64,000 nt of DNA from the NCBI RefSeq assembly GCF_025996515.1, contig NZ_BLRH01000029.1, positions 1 through 64,000 on the forward strand, in the 5' to 3' direction. Shown here in pieces: positions 34,993 to 44,165 of this stretch. The first letter of the stretch is position 1, and each line of letters starts with the position of its first letter. The position numbers and the translations under genes were made by a program. The notes under the pieces are model-generated. The model did not search any database. It was not told the origin of the DNA and worked only from the letters and a program-made list of their open reading frames with translations. The stretch comes from Rhizohabitans arisaemae. Lineage in GTDB: Bacteria; Actinomycetota; Actinomycetes; Streptosporangiales; Streptosporangiaceae.

Positions 34993-36143
34993 CCGACGCA
35001 CTCGAGATCGTCGACGACTGGGGCCCCGAGAAGATCGTCGTCGTCTCCCACCGCCGTACCGGTATGAAAGGCGTGCTGGTCATCGATAACACCGCCCGTG
35101 GGGTGGGCAAGGGAGGCACCCGGATGGCGCCCTCCGTCACCGTGACGGAGGTCGCCCGGCTCGCCCGGAACATGACGTGGAAGTGGGCCGGTGCCGACCT
35201 CTTCTACGGCGGCGCCAAGGCCGGCATCGCAGCCGACCCCGCCTCGCCGGACAAGGAGGCCATCCTGCGGGCCTTCGTCCGCGCGCTGCACAACGAGGTC
35301 CCCCGCGAGTACGTGCTCGGCCTCGACATGGGCCTCACCGAAGACGACGCGGCCATCGTCCAAGACGAACTCGGCGACCGTGGAACCGCGGTCGGTACCC
35401 CCGCCCACCTCGGCGGAATCGCCTACGACCAGCTCGGCGTCACCGGTTTCGGCGTCGCCGAGGCCGCCGACGCCGCCGCCGAGCACCTGGGGCGCCCCCT
35501 CAACGGCGCCCGCGTCGCCATTCAGGGCTACGGCGCCGTCGGCCGGGCCGCCGCCCGGCGCTTCAGTGCCCTCGGCGCCGCCGTCGTCGCCGTCTCCACC
35601 GCGCACGGCGCCGTGTACGACCCGGTCGGCCTGGACCTCGCCACGCTGGACCAAGCCCGCGACGAGCACGGCGACGCCTTCGTGACGCGGCTGGACGGTG
35701 TCATCCTTCTTACCGCGGGACGGGAACTCCTCCTCGACTGCGACGTCCTCGTCCCGGCGGCCGTACAGGACGTGATCGACGAGGGCACCGCCCAGAGGGT
35801 CAAGGCGAGCCTCGTCGTCGAGGGGGCGAATCTGCCCACCTCACCGGCGGCCCAGGCCGTCCTCGCCGAGCGCGGCGTCACCGTCGTCCCCGACTTCATC
35901 GCCAACGCCGGAGGGGTGATCGCGGCTGCGTTCGCGATGGACGCCCGCTACTCGGGGTTCCGGCCGGACACCGGCGCCGTGTTCCCCGCGATTTCCGACA
36001 GACTCCGCGCCAACACCCTCGGCGTGCTGGAGGAGGCCCGCCGGCTGGCCCTCACCCCGCACGCCGCCGGCCGCAAACTCGCCCAGGACCGCGTCGCGGC
36101 GGCGATGCGGAGCAAGGGCCGGATCCCCGTGAGGAGCCGATGA
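34989..36143 (+). CDS. Glu/Leu/Phe/Val dehydrogenase family enzyme
   Basis: 384 residues. The substrate domain has MTWKWAGADLFYGGAKAGIA with the catalytic Lys in GGAKAGI near residue 80, followed by LGLDMGLTEDD. The NAD-binding domain begins near residue 177 with VAIQGYGAVGRAAARRF. VVEGANLPTS and VVPDFIANAGGVIAA are the expected C-terminal marks. The short length suits leucine/valine dehydrogenases and short Glu dehydrogenase-like enzymes. It interconverts an amino acid and its 2-oxo acid. Overlap with the FAD/Fe-S dehydrogenase suggests that one removes the amino group and the other handles a hydroxyacid of the same route. Confidence 0.92.
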   Translation: MTDALEIVDDWGPEKIVVVSHRRTGMKGVLVIDNTARGVGKGGTRMAPSVTVTEVARLARNMTWKWAGADLFYGGAKAGIAADPASPDKEAILRAFVRALHNEVPREYVLGLDMGLTEDDAAIVQDELGDRGTAVGTPAHLGGIAYDQLGVTGFGVAEAADAAAEHLGRPLNGARVAIQGYGAVGRAAARRFSALGAAVVAVSTAHGAVYDPVGLDLATLDQARDEHGDAFVTRLDGVILLTAGRELLLDCDVLVPAAVQDVIDEGTAQRVKASLVVEGANLPTSPAAQAVLAERGVTVVPDFIANAGGVIAAAFAMDARYSGFRPDTGAVFPAISDRLRANTLGVLEEARRLALTPHAAGRKLAQDRVAAAMRSKGRIPVRSR

Positions 36144-36232
36144 CGACCCCTCCGGCCGTTCAGTACGCAACCTCGGTGGCTGCCAGGTGTGTCGCACTAG
36201 AATCCGGGTGAGGCACACGAATCGAGGTCCTG

Positions 36233-37123
36233 GTGGAAGTCCACGAACTGGATGGCTCAGCATCGTCCGGTGATGCGGCGCGATCCGTCGCCGAGGTGAT
36301 CCACCGGACCATGAGCGAGGTCTCCGCCGCGGAGCGGCGAGTGGCGCGGGCCGTCCTGAGTGACTACCCGATGGCGGGCATGGAGCCCGCGGTGAAGCTC
36401 GCCGAACGCGCCGGGGTCAGCGCCCCGACCGTGACCCGGTACGTGTCGCGCCTCGGTTTCGGCGGCTACAAGGAGTTTCAGCAGATCCTGCGTGACGAGA
36501 TCAACGCTCGCGGGGCCAGTCCGATGACGCTGCCCTCCGACTACGCGGCCGACACCCCGGCGTCGCGCGTGCTCAGCAAGGTCTCGCAGGCCGGTCGGAA
36601 AATTCTCGCCGAGGGGTTCACGGCGCTGCCGTCGAGCGAGTTCGGCCTGGCGATCGACCTGGCCGCCGACCCGAAGCTGCGGGTCGGCGCGGTCGGAGGC
36701 CGCTGGTCCCGGCTTGTCGCCGAATACCTGATCCTGCATCTGCGGACGATGCGGCCGGACACCCAGCTGCTGACCGCTCAGCGGGACGAGGCCGGGGTGG
36801 CCCTCGTCGAGCTCGGGCGCCGTGACGTGGTCTTCGTGCTCGACTTCAGGCGTTACCAGGACGACGTCGTCGACTTCGCGCGGAAAGCCCATCAGCGGGG
36901 TTCCAAGATCGTTCTGATCACCGACGTGTGGTTGTCGCCCATCGCCGAGTTCGCCGATGTCGTTCTTCCCCTGAGTACGGACATCGGTTCCCCGTACGAC
37001 AGCCTGGTGCCCGCGATCGCGTTGGTGGAGGCGCTGGCGGCGGCCGCCCTGGCCCGTCTCGGCGAGGATGCGCAGGCCCGTATGCGCCTGATCGAACAGG
37101 TGTCGACGGTGCCCGCGCCATAG
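36233..37123 (+). CDS. MurR/RpiR-family transcriptional regulator
   Basis: 296 residues, GTG start with GAGG 5 bases before it. The N-terminal HTH_6 domain (residues 15-95) has EVSAAERRVARAVLSDYPMA and KLAERAGVSAPTVTRYVSRL. The C-terminal SIS domain (about residues 140-280) has LRVGAVGGRWSRLVAEYLIL, VVFVLDFRRYQDDVVDFARK and KIVLITDVWLSP. RpiR proteins usually bind a phosphosugar or small anion through the SIS domain; some control amino-acid use. Its place at the head of the transport and amidase genes, plus related palindromes upstream of three units, make it a likely local regulator. Confidence 0.92.
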   Translation: MEVHELDGSASSGDAARSVAEVIHRTMSEVSAAERRVARAVLSDYPMAGMEPAVKLAERAGVSAPTVTRYVSRLGFGGYKEFQQILRDEINARGASPMTLPSDYAADTPASRVLSKVSQAGRKILAEGFTALPSSEFGLAIDLAADPKLRVGAVGGRWSRLVAEYLILHLRTMRPDTQLLTAQRDEAGVALVELGRRDVVFVLDFRRYQDDVVDFARKAHQRGSKIVLITDVWLSPIAEFADVVLPLSTDIGSPYDSLVPAIALVEALAAAALARLGEDAQARMRLIEQVSTVPAP

Positions 37124-37449
37124 GCCGGCCCCCTTACGTTTTCGAATCCGCGTGACCGCGTCGGCGTCGCCGCAGACGCCCGGTCGGCGCGTACGACCTG
37201 GTCACCGCCCCCGCGTCGGCCGAAAGAGTGAAAGAATTTTTTCGTTCTTTATTGACCACAAGCCTCGTGGCTGAAATTATTCGTTCACACCTAGAGGGTC
37301 GTGCACAGTCGGTGAACACGGCCAGCCAGAGTCAAGCCGGGGCGTGAATCGACCGCCGAACGACCACTGCGCAGGTGCCGTCGGCCATCAAGTCCATCGG
37401 ATCGCGCCGGAACGGGCACAAGCGCGACCAGTCTTCAAAGGATGTACAC
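37124..37449. other. 326-bp intergenic region with AT-rich palindromes
   Basis: No gene here. The centre is strikingly AT-rich for this genome and holds the two palindromic elements listed separately at 37231-37286, so it is probably the promoter region of the amidohydrolase operon. Confidence 0.6.
37231..37286 (+). promoter_or_regulatory. Two RpiR-site candidates before the amidohydrolase operon
   Basis: AAAGAA-N8-TTCTTT (37231-37250) is a perfect dyad, and TGAAATTATTCGTTCA (37272-37286) a second, with the sequence GTGGCTGAAAT recurring upstream of the M20 gene at 41275. These AT-rich GAAA/TTTC palindromes resemble the class of sites bound by RpiR proteins. Confidence 0.5.
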
Positions 37450-38616
37450 GTGACGCTGTTGGATGAAGCACGAGTGGTCGATGTCCACTGTCATGGCTTC
37501 CGCATGGACGACATACGACGACGCGATCAACATGGGTTCCTAGATCGTATCACCATGCTGGGCATGTGCCTGACGAGCTCGGGCCTGCACCACAGCTCCT
37601 TTCCCGAGCTCCTGCGGCGGACGACCGACACCTCGCCGATCGCCGTCGCCATGGCGCTCCGGCTGGGCAAGGTCCTCAACTGCGACCCCTCACGCGACTC
37701 GCTGGCGAAGGCCCGTACGGCGGCCTTGAACGACGCGTCCTACCTGCGCAGGCTGTGGGACGAGGCGGGCGTGGAGCATCTGCTCGTCGAGGACGGCTAT
37801 CCGCAGCCGATGGTCGACCAGGCCGACATGTCCGACGAAACGGGCCTGCCGATCAGCCGGGTCGCGCGCCTCGAGCCATGGATCGTCGAACTGCGCGACC
37901 AGGTGAACGGCTTCGCCGAGCTCGAAGACGCGTTCGCCGCCCGGGCCGAACAGGCGATCGCCGACGGGGCCGTCGCCTTCAAGTCGATCATCGCCTATCG
38001 GAGCGGGCTGGACGTCTCCTCGTGGAGCGGAAACGACGTGGAGAGCGCGTTCCAGGCGTGGCGCGCCGCCGGCTGGACCGAGTCGCGTGAGCACGCCAAA
38101 CCGGTGCGGGACATGCTGCTGCGCCGCGCGCTGGCGGTCGCCGCGTCGGCCGGCGGCGTTCCCGTCCACGTGCACTGCGGCGGGGGAGATCCGGCGATCG
38201 TCCTCTCACATTCACGCCCGTCCGACATCTTTCCGCTGCTGAGCCAGCACCTGGGTCAGCCGATCGTCCTGATTCACTCGGGGTGGCCGTGGATCGAGGA
38301 GGCGGCGTACATCGCCTCGGTCCTTCCGCACGTCTATCTGGACACGTCCCTGTCGACGCCGTGGTCCTCGATCGCCGTGGACAACCGCCTGGAGCTGATG
38401 CTGGGCATCGCCCCACCGGCCAAGGTGATGTACGGCTCGGACGAGGCCAGCGAACCGGAGGTGATCTGGTTGTCGTCGATCCTGGCGCGGGAAGCCCTCG
38501 AACGGGTGCTGCGACGGGCGATTGACCATGGATACCTGGACGAGAAGCACGCCACCCGCATCGGTGTGGACGTCCTCGGCGGCAACGCCAAGCGGCTGCA
38601 CGGGATCGCGTTGTGA
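37450..38616 (+). CDS. Amidohydrolase-family TIM-barrel protein (FluG N-terminal-domain-like)
   Basis: 388 residues from GTG 37450 with AAAGGA upstream. The metal-binding VVDVHCHGF (HxH) starts at about residue 10. Later VPVHVHCGGGDP, IVLIHSGWPWIEEAAYI and VMYGSDEAS supply the further His and Asp ligands in amidohydrolase order. The layout resembles the amidohydrolase domain that fungal FluG and plant nodulin-type proteins fuse to a glutamine synthetase domain, and here the next gene, overlapping by GTGA, is exactly such a synthetase. Likely a cytosolic metal-dependent hydrolase that cleaves a gamma-glutamyl amide or related bond (inference). Confidence 0.85.
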   Translation: MTLLDEARVVDVHCHGFRMDDIRRRDQHGFLDRITMLGMCLTSSGLHHSSFPELLRRTTDTSPIAVAMALRLGKVLNCDPSRDSLAKARTAALNDASYLRRLWDEAGVEHLLVEDGYPQPMVDQADMSDETGLPISRVARLEPWIVELRDQVNGFAELEDAFAARAEQAIADGAVAFKSIIAYRSGLDVSSWSGNDVESAFQAWRAAGWTESREHAKPVRDMLLRRALAVAASAGGVPVHVHCGGGDPAIVLSHSRPSDIFPLLSQHLGQPIVLIHSGWPWIEEAAYIASVLPHVYLDTSLSTPWSSIAVDNRLELMLGIAPPAKVMYGSDEASEPEVIWLSSILAREALERVLRRAIDHGYLDEKHATRIGVDVLGGNAKRLHGIAL

Positions 38617-39980
38617 GCGCGGCGCGCGTGTTCGCTCCGCAGGACGTGGCCGAGGCCCACGCGCGGCTGAGGGACGCGGGCACCCGCCTCGTCGTGATGA
38701 CCGTGGTGGACAACGCCGGGGTCACCCGCGTGAAGGTGATCCCCCTGCGACGTTTCGAGAGCGCCGCGACGGGCGGCGTCGGAATGTCCACGCTGTGGGC
38801 CGTGGCCGGCGGTGACGATCAGTTCGCCTCCGTCTCGCCCTACGACTCGCCCAGCGGCGACCTGCGGCTGTTCCCCGACATCGCCGCCGCGCGTCCCCTG
38901 CCGTCGTCACCCGGATACGCCTGGGTGCCCGCCCTCCAGTACGAGCAGAGCCTGGAGATCAGCGCCGGGTGCCAGCGCAGCGTCCTTCGGTCGGTCGTGG
39001 AGAACGCCCGGAGCATGGGTTACGAGTTCCGTACCGTGTTCGAGTCGGAGATGACGCTGCTGAACCGGGACGGGACACCGGCCCACTCGGGCCCCGCGCA
39101 CAGCGCGCGGGCGCTGCTCCCGCTGGAGGACTTCGCGCTCGCGCTGATCGAGGCGCTCGACGGCGCGGGGATCGACGTCGAGCAGCTGCACCCCGAGTAC
39201 TCGCCGGGACAGTTCGAGGTCGCCATCGCGCCACGCGACCCGCTGACGGCCGCCGACGAGGTGGTGCTGCTCCGGTATATCGCCAGACAGGTGGCCCACC
39301 GGCACGGGCTCGACGTCAGCTTCGCCCCGGTGGTGAATCCGGGCGCCGCCGGAAACGGCGCGCACCTGCACGTGAGCGTCTGGCGCGACGGCGAGAACCT
39401 GATGCAGGACGACGGCACCACCGAACCCGGCATGCAGGCGGACGGCGCCGCGTTCACCGCGGGAATCCTTGCGGAGCTACCCCGCCTGCTCGCCGTTCTC
39501 GCGCCGACCGTCGCCAGCTACGAGCGCCTGAAGCCGAATCACTGGTCGGGAGCCTTCGCCTGCTGGGGCGTGGAGAACCGGGAGGCCGCCCTGCGGTTCA
39601 TCCCGGGGACCGTGAGCGTACGGCGAACCGCGGCGAACCTGGAGGTCAAGACCGTCGACGGGGCGGCCAATCCCTATCTCGCCACCGCGCTGCTCCTCGC
39701 CTCCGGGATGCGGGGCATCGAACGGCGGCTTGAGCTGCCCGCGCCCGTCCAGTCGGACCCGGCGGGCCTCAGCGAGGTCGAGCGCGACAAGCACCGGGTG
39801 ACCAGGCTTCCCGAAGACCTGGCGCGCGCGACCGAGCTGTTCGCGGGCAGCGAGCTGGCGAGATCCGTACTGGGCGGCACCCTGCACGGCGCGCTGGTCG
39901 CCGTACGGGAACTGGCCGCGCGGTCGGCGGCCACGCGGGACGTTCACGAGCTGGCCATCGAGGACCGCTTCCGGTACTGA
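38613..39980 (+). CDS. Glutamine-synthetase-like gamma-glutamyl ligase (PuuA/FluG type)
   Basis: 455 residues, GTG start overlapping the amidohydrolase stop. GS fold marks: EFRTVFESEMTLLNRDG (metal Glu pair), GQFEVAIAPRDPLTAADEVV, the ATP/glutamate segment NPGAAGNGAHLHVSVW, NHWSGAFACWGVENREAALR and the C-terminal VKTVDGAANPYLA. In true glutamine synthetase the last has RxEyRxxDxxANPYL; here Lys replaces the second Arg, and no adenylylation-site Tyr motif is seen. Such proteins ligate glutamate to amines, as PuuA does with putrescine. Cytosolic, ATP-dependent. The amine is unknown. Confidence 0.9.
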   Translation: MSAARVFAPQDVAEAHARLRDAGTRLVVMTVVDNAGVTRVKVIPLRRFESAATGGVGMSTLWAVAGGDDQFASVSPYDSPSGDLRLFPDIAAARPLPSSPGYAWVPALQYEQSLEISAGCQRSVLRSVVENARSMGYEFRTVFESEMTLLNRDGTPAHSGPAHSARALLPLEDFALALIEALDGAGIDVEQLHPEYSPGQFEVAIAPRDPLTAADEVVLLRYIARQVAHRHGLDVSFAPVVNPGAAGNGAHLHVSVWRDGENLMQDDGTTEPGMQADGAAFTAGILAELPRLLAVLAPTVASYERLKPNHWSGAFACWGVENREAALRFIPGTVSVRRTAANLEVKTVDGAANPYLATALLLASGMRGIERRLELPAPVQSDPAGLSEVERDKHRVTRLPEDLARATELFAGSELARSVLGGTLHGALVAVRELAARSAATRDVHELAIEDRFRY

Positions 39981-40022
39981 CCGGTACGGAAGCCACGGCT
40001 ACGGCGGAAGGGTACGCAGGAC

Positions 40023-41189
40023 ATGTCAGTGGGCTGGGACACGGCTGTGGCCGGATGGGAAGGGTTCGCGCCCTTGGCGGGCGATGTCACCGCCGACGCC
40101 TGCGTGGTGGGTTTGGGCGCCTCCGGGCTGGCCGCGATCGAGGCGTTCCTCGACCGCGGGCTCTCGGTGGTCGGGGTCGACGCCGGTCGGGTGGCGGCCG
40201 GGGCGGCCGGACGCAACGGGGGTTTCCTGCTGGGGGGACCGTCGCTGGCGCTCCATCGGGCCGTCGACCGCTGGGGCCCGGCCGCCGCCGGCCTCTACCG
40301 TGACACGCTGGAGGAGCTCGACCGGCTGTACGCGCTGCTCGGCCCCTCCGTGATCCGCCGGGTGGGCTCCATCCGGCTCGCCGGTCTGCCGGGCGATCCC
40401 GCCGACGAGGCGGAGGCGGCGGATCGCGAGGCCGAGACGGCCGACTGCGCGGCCCAGGCCGCGTCGATGCGTGAGCATGGAATCGCGGTGGAGGAGTACG
40501 ACGGGCCCCTCGGCGTCGGCCTGTACCTTCCCGACGACGCGGCCATGAACCCGGCGGTGCGAGCCACCAGGCTGGCCACGCTTGTCGGACGTCGCGCGGC
40601 GCTGCACGAGCACACCCCGGTGACGTCCGTCCGCAGCGGCTCGGTCGCGACGGAGCGGGGTGTGGTCAAGGCACGGTTCGTCGTGGTCGCCGTCGACGGC
40701 CGGTTGGAGAAGCTCGTGCCCGCGCTGCGTACCCACGTGCGAACGGCGCGGCTTCAGATGATGAGTTCCGCCCCGATCCCATCGCACCGGCTGCCCTGCC
40801 CGGTCTACGCCCGCTGGGGTTACGACTACGCGCAGCAGCTGCCCGACGGACGGCTGTACGTCGGGGGTGGCCGCGACCGCTTCGTCGACGAGGAGTGGAC
40901 CCACGACGCCGAGCCCACCGAGTCCGTGCAGCGCCACATCGAGAACGTCGCACGACGGATGGCGGGCGGTTCCGTCCGGGCGGAGCACTGGTGGGCGGCG
41001 TCGGTCGGATGCACCCCGGACGATCGGCCGCTGTGCGCACGGGTGGAGGAGGACATGGTCGCGATCGGCGGTTACAACGGCACGGGAAACCTGGTCGGCC
41101 CGGTCGCGGCGCGTTCGGCCGTCGCCTGGCTGCTCGACGGGAAGTCCCCTCCGGCGTGGGCCAACGCGCTGGATCCGGTGGCGTGCTGA
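40023..41189 (+). CDS. DAO-family FAD-dependent amine oxidase (gamma-glutamyl-amine or pipecolate oxidase-like)
   Basis: 388 residues. The FAD motif ADACVVGLGASGLAAIEAFL lies near residue 28, followed by AGAAGRNGGFLLGG, a hallmark of the GlpO/PuuB/AmaA branch of D-amino-acid-oxidase-like proteins. The C-terminal GGYNGTGNLVGPVAARS binds the FAD pyrophosphate. It should oxidise the C-N bond of an amine or amino acid to an imine that hydrolyses to an aldehyde, giving H2O2 or reducing a quinone. With a ligase just upstream and an aldehyde dehydrogenase at 50261 it fits the second step of a Puu-like route. Confidence 0.87.
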   Translation: MSVGWDTAVAGWEGFAPLAGDVTADACVVGLGASGLAAIEAFLDRGLSVVGVDAGRVAAGAAGRNGGFLLGGPSLALHRAVDRWGPAAAGLYRDTLEELDRLYALLGPSVIRRVGSIRLAGLPGDPADEAEAADREAETADCAAQAASMREHGIAVEEYDGPLGVGLYLPDDAAMNPAVRATRLATLVGRRAALHEHTPVTSVRSGSVATERGVVKARFVVVAVDGRLEKLVPALRTHVRTARLQMMSSAPIPSHRLPCPVYARWGYDYAQQLPDGRLYVGGGRDRFVDEEWTHDAEPTESVQRHIENVARRMAGGSVRAEHWWAASVGCTPDDRPLCARVEEDMVAIGGYNGTGNLVGPVAARSAVAWLLDGKSPPAWANALDPVAC

Positions 41190-41274
41190 CGTAACCCGGC
41201 GCCGATTCTCGCGATCGGTGACCGGCTAAGGCCCGACCGGCGGTGCCATTCGGGTCGGCCTGCCACCATGCCGT

Positions 41275-41299
41275 GTGGCTGAAATGAAATTTTCAAATC
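41275..41299 (+). promoter_or_regulatory. AT-rich palindrome before the M20 gene, RpiR-site candidate
   Basis: TGAAATTTTCA (41285-41295) is palindromic except at the central base and sits in GTGGCTGAAATGAAATTTTC. With one-base indels the following AAATCGATCATTG aligns with AAAACGGCCATTG after the palindrome at 44084, so the two promoters share about 25 bases of pattern. Confidence 0.5.
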
Positions 41300-41371
41300 G
41301 ATCATTGTCTTGATGAATTGTAAATATGACTACGGAACATTCCGTTCCATGACCGAAGGTGAGAGGTATTC

Positions 41372-42535
41372 GTGAGAGCGCTCGGCCGACAGCTGGAAGC
41401 CGCTCTGCGTGATGAGTTCGCCGCCGCGCGCGAGATCCGCCGGCACATCCATGCGCACCCCGATCTGTCCGGACACGAACACGCGACGACGAGAACCGTC
41501 ATCGAGCAGATGCCGGCCGGTCTGCGGGTGGAGGAGGTCGCCGGTTCGGGCGCGATCGTCCGCGTCGGCGGCGAGGGCGCCTGCGTCGCGGTCCGCACCG
41601 AGCTGGACGCCCTGCCCATCACCGAGCGGACCCTCGTCGAATGGGCGGCCGGAAACGGGGCGATGCACGCCTGCGGGCACGATGTGCACCTGAGCGCCGG
41701 TATCGCCCTGGCGCGGGCGGTCCATCGCGTGGGCGCGCCGGTCCCCCTGGTGCTGGTTCTCCAGCCGAGAGAGGAAACCGCCCCCTCCGGCGCCATGGAC
41801 GTCCTGGACTCGCGCGCTCTGGAGCGCCATCAGGTCCGCGCGATGATCGGAGCGCACGTGCAACCGCTCCTCGCCTCGGGTGAGGTGGCCAGCACACCCG
41901 GCACCGTGAACGCCTCGGCCGACGAGTTCACCGTACGGATGCTGGGTGTCGGGGGTCACGCCGCCTACCCGCACCTCGGGCCCGACCCGGTCCTGGCGCT
42001 CTCGCTCTTCGTCGCCGCGGCCCAGCAACTGGTCGCCCGTGACGTCGACCCGATGACACCGGCGGTGGTGAGCATCGGGGAGATCCGGGCGGGCTCCTCG
42101 CCCAACGTCCGGCCGGATCACGCGGTCGCGCGCGGCACCCTGCGGTCGTTCGACCCCGCACAGCGGGAGTTGCTGCACCGCCGCCTCGAAACAGTGGCCT
42201 CCGGGGTGGCCGAATCGGTCGGCTGCAAGAGCGAGGTCCACCTCGACCTCGGCGAACCGGCCCTCCACAACGATCCACGGCTGGCGAAAGCCGCAGCCGC
42301 GAACCTCCAAGGGTTCGGGCTGACCCAATCGGATGATCTTCGCTCGTGCGGAGCGGACGACTTCGCTTACTACGCGCAGCGATTCCCCTCCCTGATGATG
42401 TTCGTCGGCACCGGCGCGAGCTCGGGAAGGCTGCACAGCGCCGACTTCCTCGCGTCGGACGAGGCCGTCGATCACACCGCCCTGGCGCTGGCCGCCGGAT
42501 ACCTGGCCGCCTGTACGGCGTTTCCGCCGACCTGA
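41372..42535 (+). CDS. M20-family amidohydrolase (hippurate/IAA-amino-acid hydrolase-like)
   Basis: 387 residues, GTG start with GGTGAGAGG upstream. M20D marks: EIRRHIHAHPDLSGHEHATT, VAVRTELDALPITE, MHACGHDVHLSAGIALARAV (metal His and Asp), LVLQPREETAPSGAMDVLD with catalytic Glu, GGHAAYPHLGPDPVL in the dimer domain and RSCGADDFAYYAQRFPSLMM at the end. Such enzymes split N-acyl amino acids. Lacking a signal peptide it is cytosolic. It may release the glutamyl or acyl group at the end of the pathway, or deacylate imported conjugates. Confidence 0.92.
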   Translation: MRALGRQLEAALRDEFAAAREIRRHIHAHPDLSGHEHATTRTVIEQMPAGLRVEEVAGSGAIVRVGGEGACVAVRTELDALPITERTLVEWAAGNGAMHACGHDVHLSAGIALARAVHRVGAPVPLVLVLQPREETAPSGAMDVLDSRALERHQVRAMIGAHVQPLLASGEVASTPGTVNASADEFTVRMLGVGGHAAYPHLGPDPVLALSLFVAAAQQLVARDVDPMTPAVVSIGEIRAGSSPNVRPDHAVARGTLRSFDPAQRELLHRRLETVASGVAESVGCKSEVHLDLGEPALHNDPRLAKAAAANLQGFGLTQSDDLRSCGADDFAYYAQRFPSLMMFVGTGASSGRLHSADFLASDEAVDHTALALAAGYLAACTAFPPT

Positions 42536-42599
42536 TGACCCGTCCCGAGGGAGAGCACCCCTCCTGCCCCCGGGCACCCCCCACCTCGATAGGACAGAA

Positions 42600-44024
42600 A
42601 TGGTTGACGCCGATCGCGCACAGAAACACGCCGCCCCCACCGGCGGATCCCTCCGGCCGGGCATCATGGGCGTCTCCGCCCTGGTCTTCCTGGTCATGGC
42701 GTTCCAAGCACCGCTGACCGCCGTCGCCGGCAACATGCCCCTCATCGTGGGGCTGGGCAACGGGGCCGGCGCTCCGCTCGCCTTCATCGTGTCCGGGGTC
42801 GTCCTGACGCTGTTCGCGGTGCCGTTCGTCGCCATGAGCCACCGGATCACGAACGCGGGTGCCTTCTACTCCTACATCTCGGCGGGTCTCGGCAGACCGG
42901 CGGGCGTCGCCGTCGGGTGGCTCGCCGTGTGCGCCTACAACGTCATCATGCTCGTCCCGATCGCCTTTGCCGGATACTTCGGTAATCAGGTTTTCCGCGA
43001 TGAGCTCTCGATCGACATGCCGTGGACGGTGATCAGCGCGGCCATCCTCATCTTCGCGTGGCTGGTGGGCATTCGCGGCATCGAGCTGAACACCGTGATC
43101 ATGGGCTTTCTCCTCTGCCTCGAAGTGGGCATCCTCGTCCTCGTGGTGGCCGGGGCGCTCCTGGACCCGTCCACCGACAAGTCCCTCATCGTCTCGGACG
43201 CCTTCTCGGGGAACATCGGGATCGCGTTCACCTTCGCCCTGCTCAGCTTCGTGGGTTTCGAGGCCACCGCGGTGTTCGGGGAGGAGGCCCGCAACCCGGA
43301 ACGCACCGTCGGGAAGGCGACGTACGCCGCGGTCTGGGTCATTGCGATCCTCTACGCGCTGGTCGCGTGGGCGGTCATCTCGGTCTATCCGCGCGCAGGC
43401 GTCGTCGGCACGGCCCTGGACTCACCGGGCACCTTCCTGAGCGGCGCGGCGGTGAAGGTGCTGGGGCCGTGGGCCGAACATGTGATCAACTGGCTCCTGC
43501 TGGCCAGCCTGGTCGCCGTGTCGATGGCGGTGCACAACATGGCCTCGCGCTACCTGTTCGCGTTCGGGCGCGACAGGCTGCTTCCCCGGGCGCTCGGACG
43601 CACGCACCGCAGGTACCAGACCCCGCACCTCGCGGGGACCGTGCAGATGCTGCTCATGGTGGGCGTGATCGTGGCGTGCCTGGTCACCGGTACCGACCCC
43701 TACCTCAAGCTGGGCGCGGTGGCGGGTGGCTTCGCGACCATGGCGATCGTGGTGTTGATGGCGACGACCTGCGCCGCCGCGATGCTGTTCCTCCGGCGAA
43801 CCGGCGTGTCGGTCTGGGTGCGGCTGGTCGCGCCCGGGATCGCCCTGGTCGCGCTGCTCGCCGCCCTGTGGCTCATCTGGTCCAACTTCACCCTGCTGGC
43901 CGGGGAGACCGTGCTGGCCGACGTGCTGAAGTGGAGCATCATCCCGTTGGTGGCGGGGGGATTCCTGCACGGGTTGCTGACCACCCGCACGCCCGGGGCC
44001 GCCACGTCGGCCGAACACACCTGA
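42600..44024 (+). CDS. APC-superfamily amino-acid/amine permease
   Basis: 474 residues with about 12 membrane spans. GVSALVFLVMAFQAPLTAVA (span 1), NAGAFYSYISAGLGRPAGVA and VGFEATAVFGEEARNPERTV (after span 6) are typical of the APC family, PuuP/YeeF side. It should import an amino acid or polyamine by cation symport. Starting 64 bases after the M20 gene, it is probably cotranscribed. Confidence 0.92.
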   Translation: MVDADRAQKHAAPTGGSLRPGIMGVSALVFLVMAFQAPLTAVAGNMPLIVGLGNGAGAPLAFIVSGVVLTLFAVPFVAMSHRITNAGAFYSYISAGLGRPAGVAVGWLAVCAYNVIMLVPIAFAGYFGNQVFRDELSIDMPWTVISAAILIFAWLVGIRGIELNTVIMGFLLCLEVGILVLVVAGALLDPSTDKSLIVSDAFSGNIGIAFTFALLSFVGFEATAVFGEEARNPERTVGKATYAAVWVIAILYALVAWAVISVYPRAGVVGTALDSPGTFLSGAAVKVLGPWAEHVINWLLLASLVAVSMAVHNMASRYLFAFGRDRLLPRALGRTHRRYQTPHLAGTVQMLLMVGVIVACLVTGTDPYLKLGAVAGGFATMAIVVLMATTCAAAMLFLRRTGVSVWVRLVAPGIALVALLAALWLIWSNFTLLAGETVLADVLKWSIIPLVAGGFLHGLLTTRTPGAATSAEHT

Positions 44025-44075
44025 GTCGCCGAACGCCCGCCGCCGTGTCCCCGGTTCCGTACGGGACCGTACGGC

Positions 44076-44118
44076 CAATGAATGGAAAATTTCCAAAACG
44101 GCCATTGATAGATGTTTT
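44076..44118 (+). promoter_or_regulatory. AT-rich palindrome before the Liv-type ABC operon, RpiR-site candidate
   Basis: GGAAAATTTCC (44084-44094) is palindromic except at the central base, preceded by TGAAT and followed by AAAACGGCCATTGATAGATG. The following part matches the sequence after the palindrome at 41285. It lies 72 bases before the substrate-binding protein gene. Confidence 0.5.
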
Positions 44119-44165
44119 GAAATGTGCGTTACTTGGGCACATTCGCTCGAGTCCTTGGAGACGTA

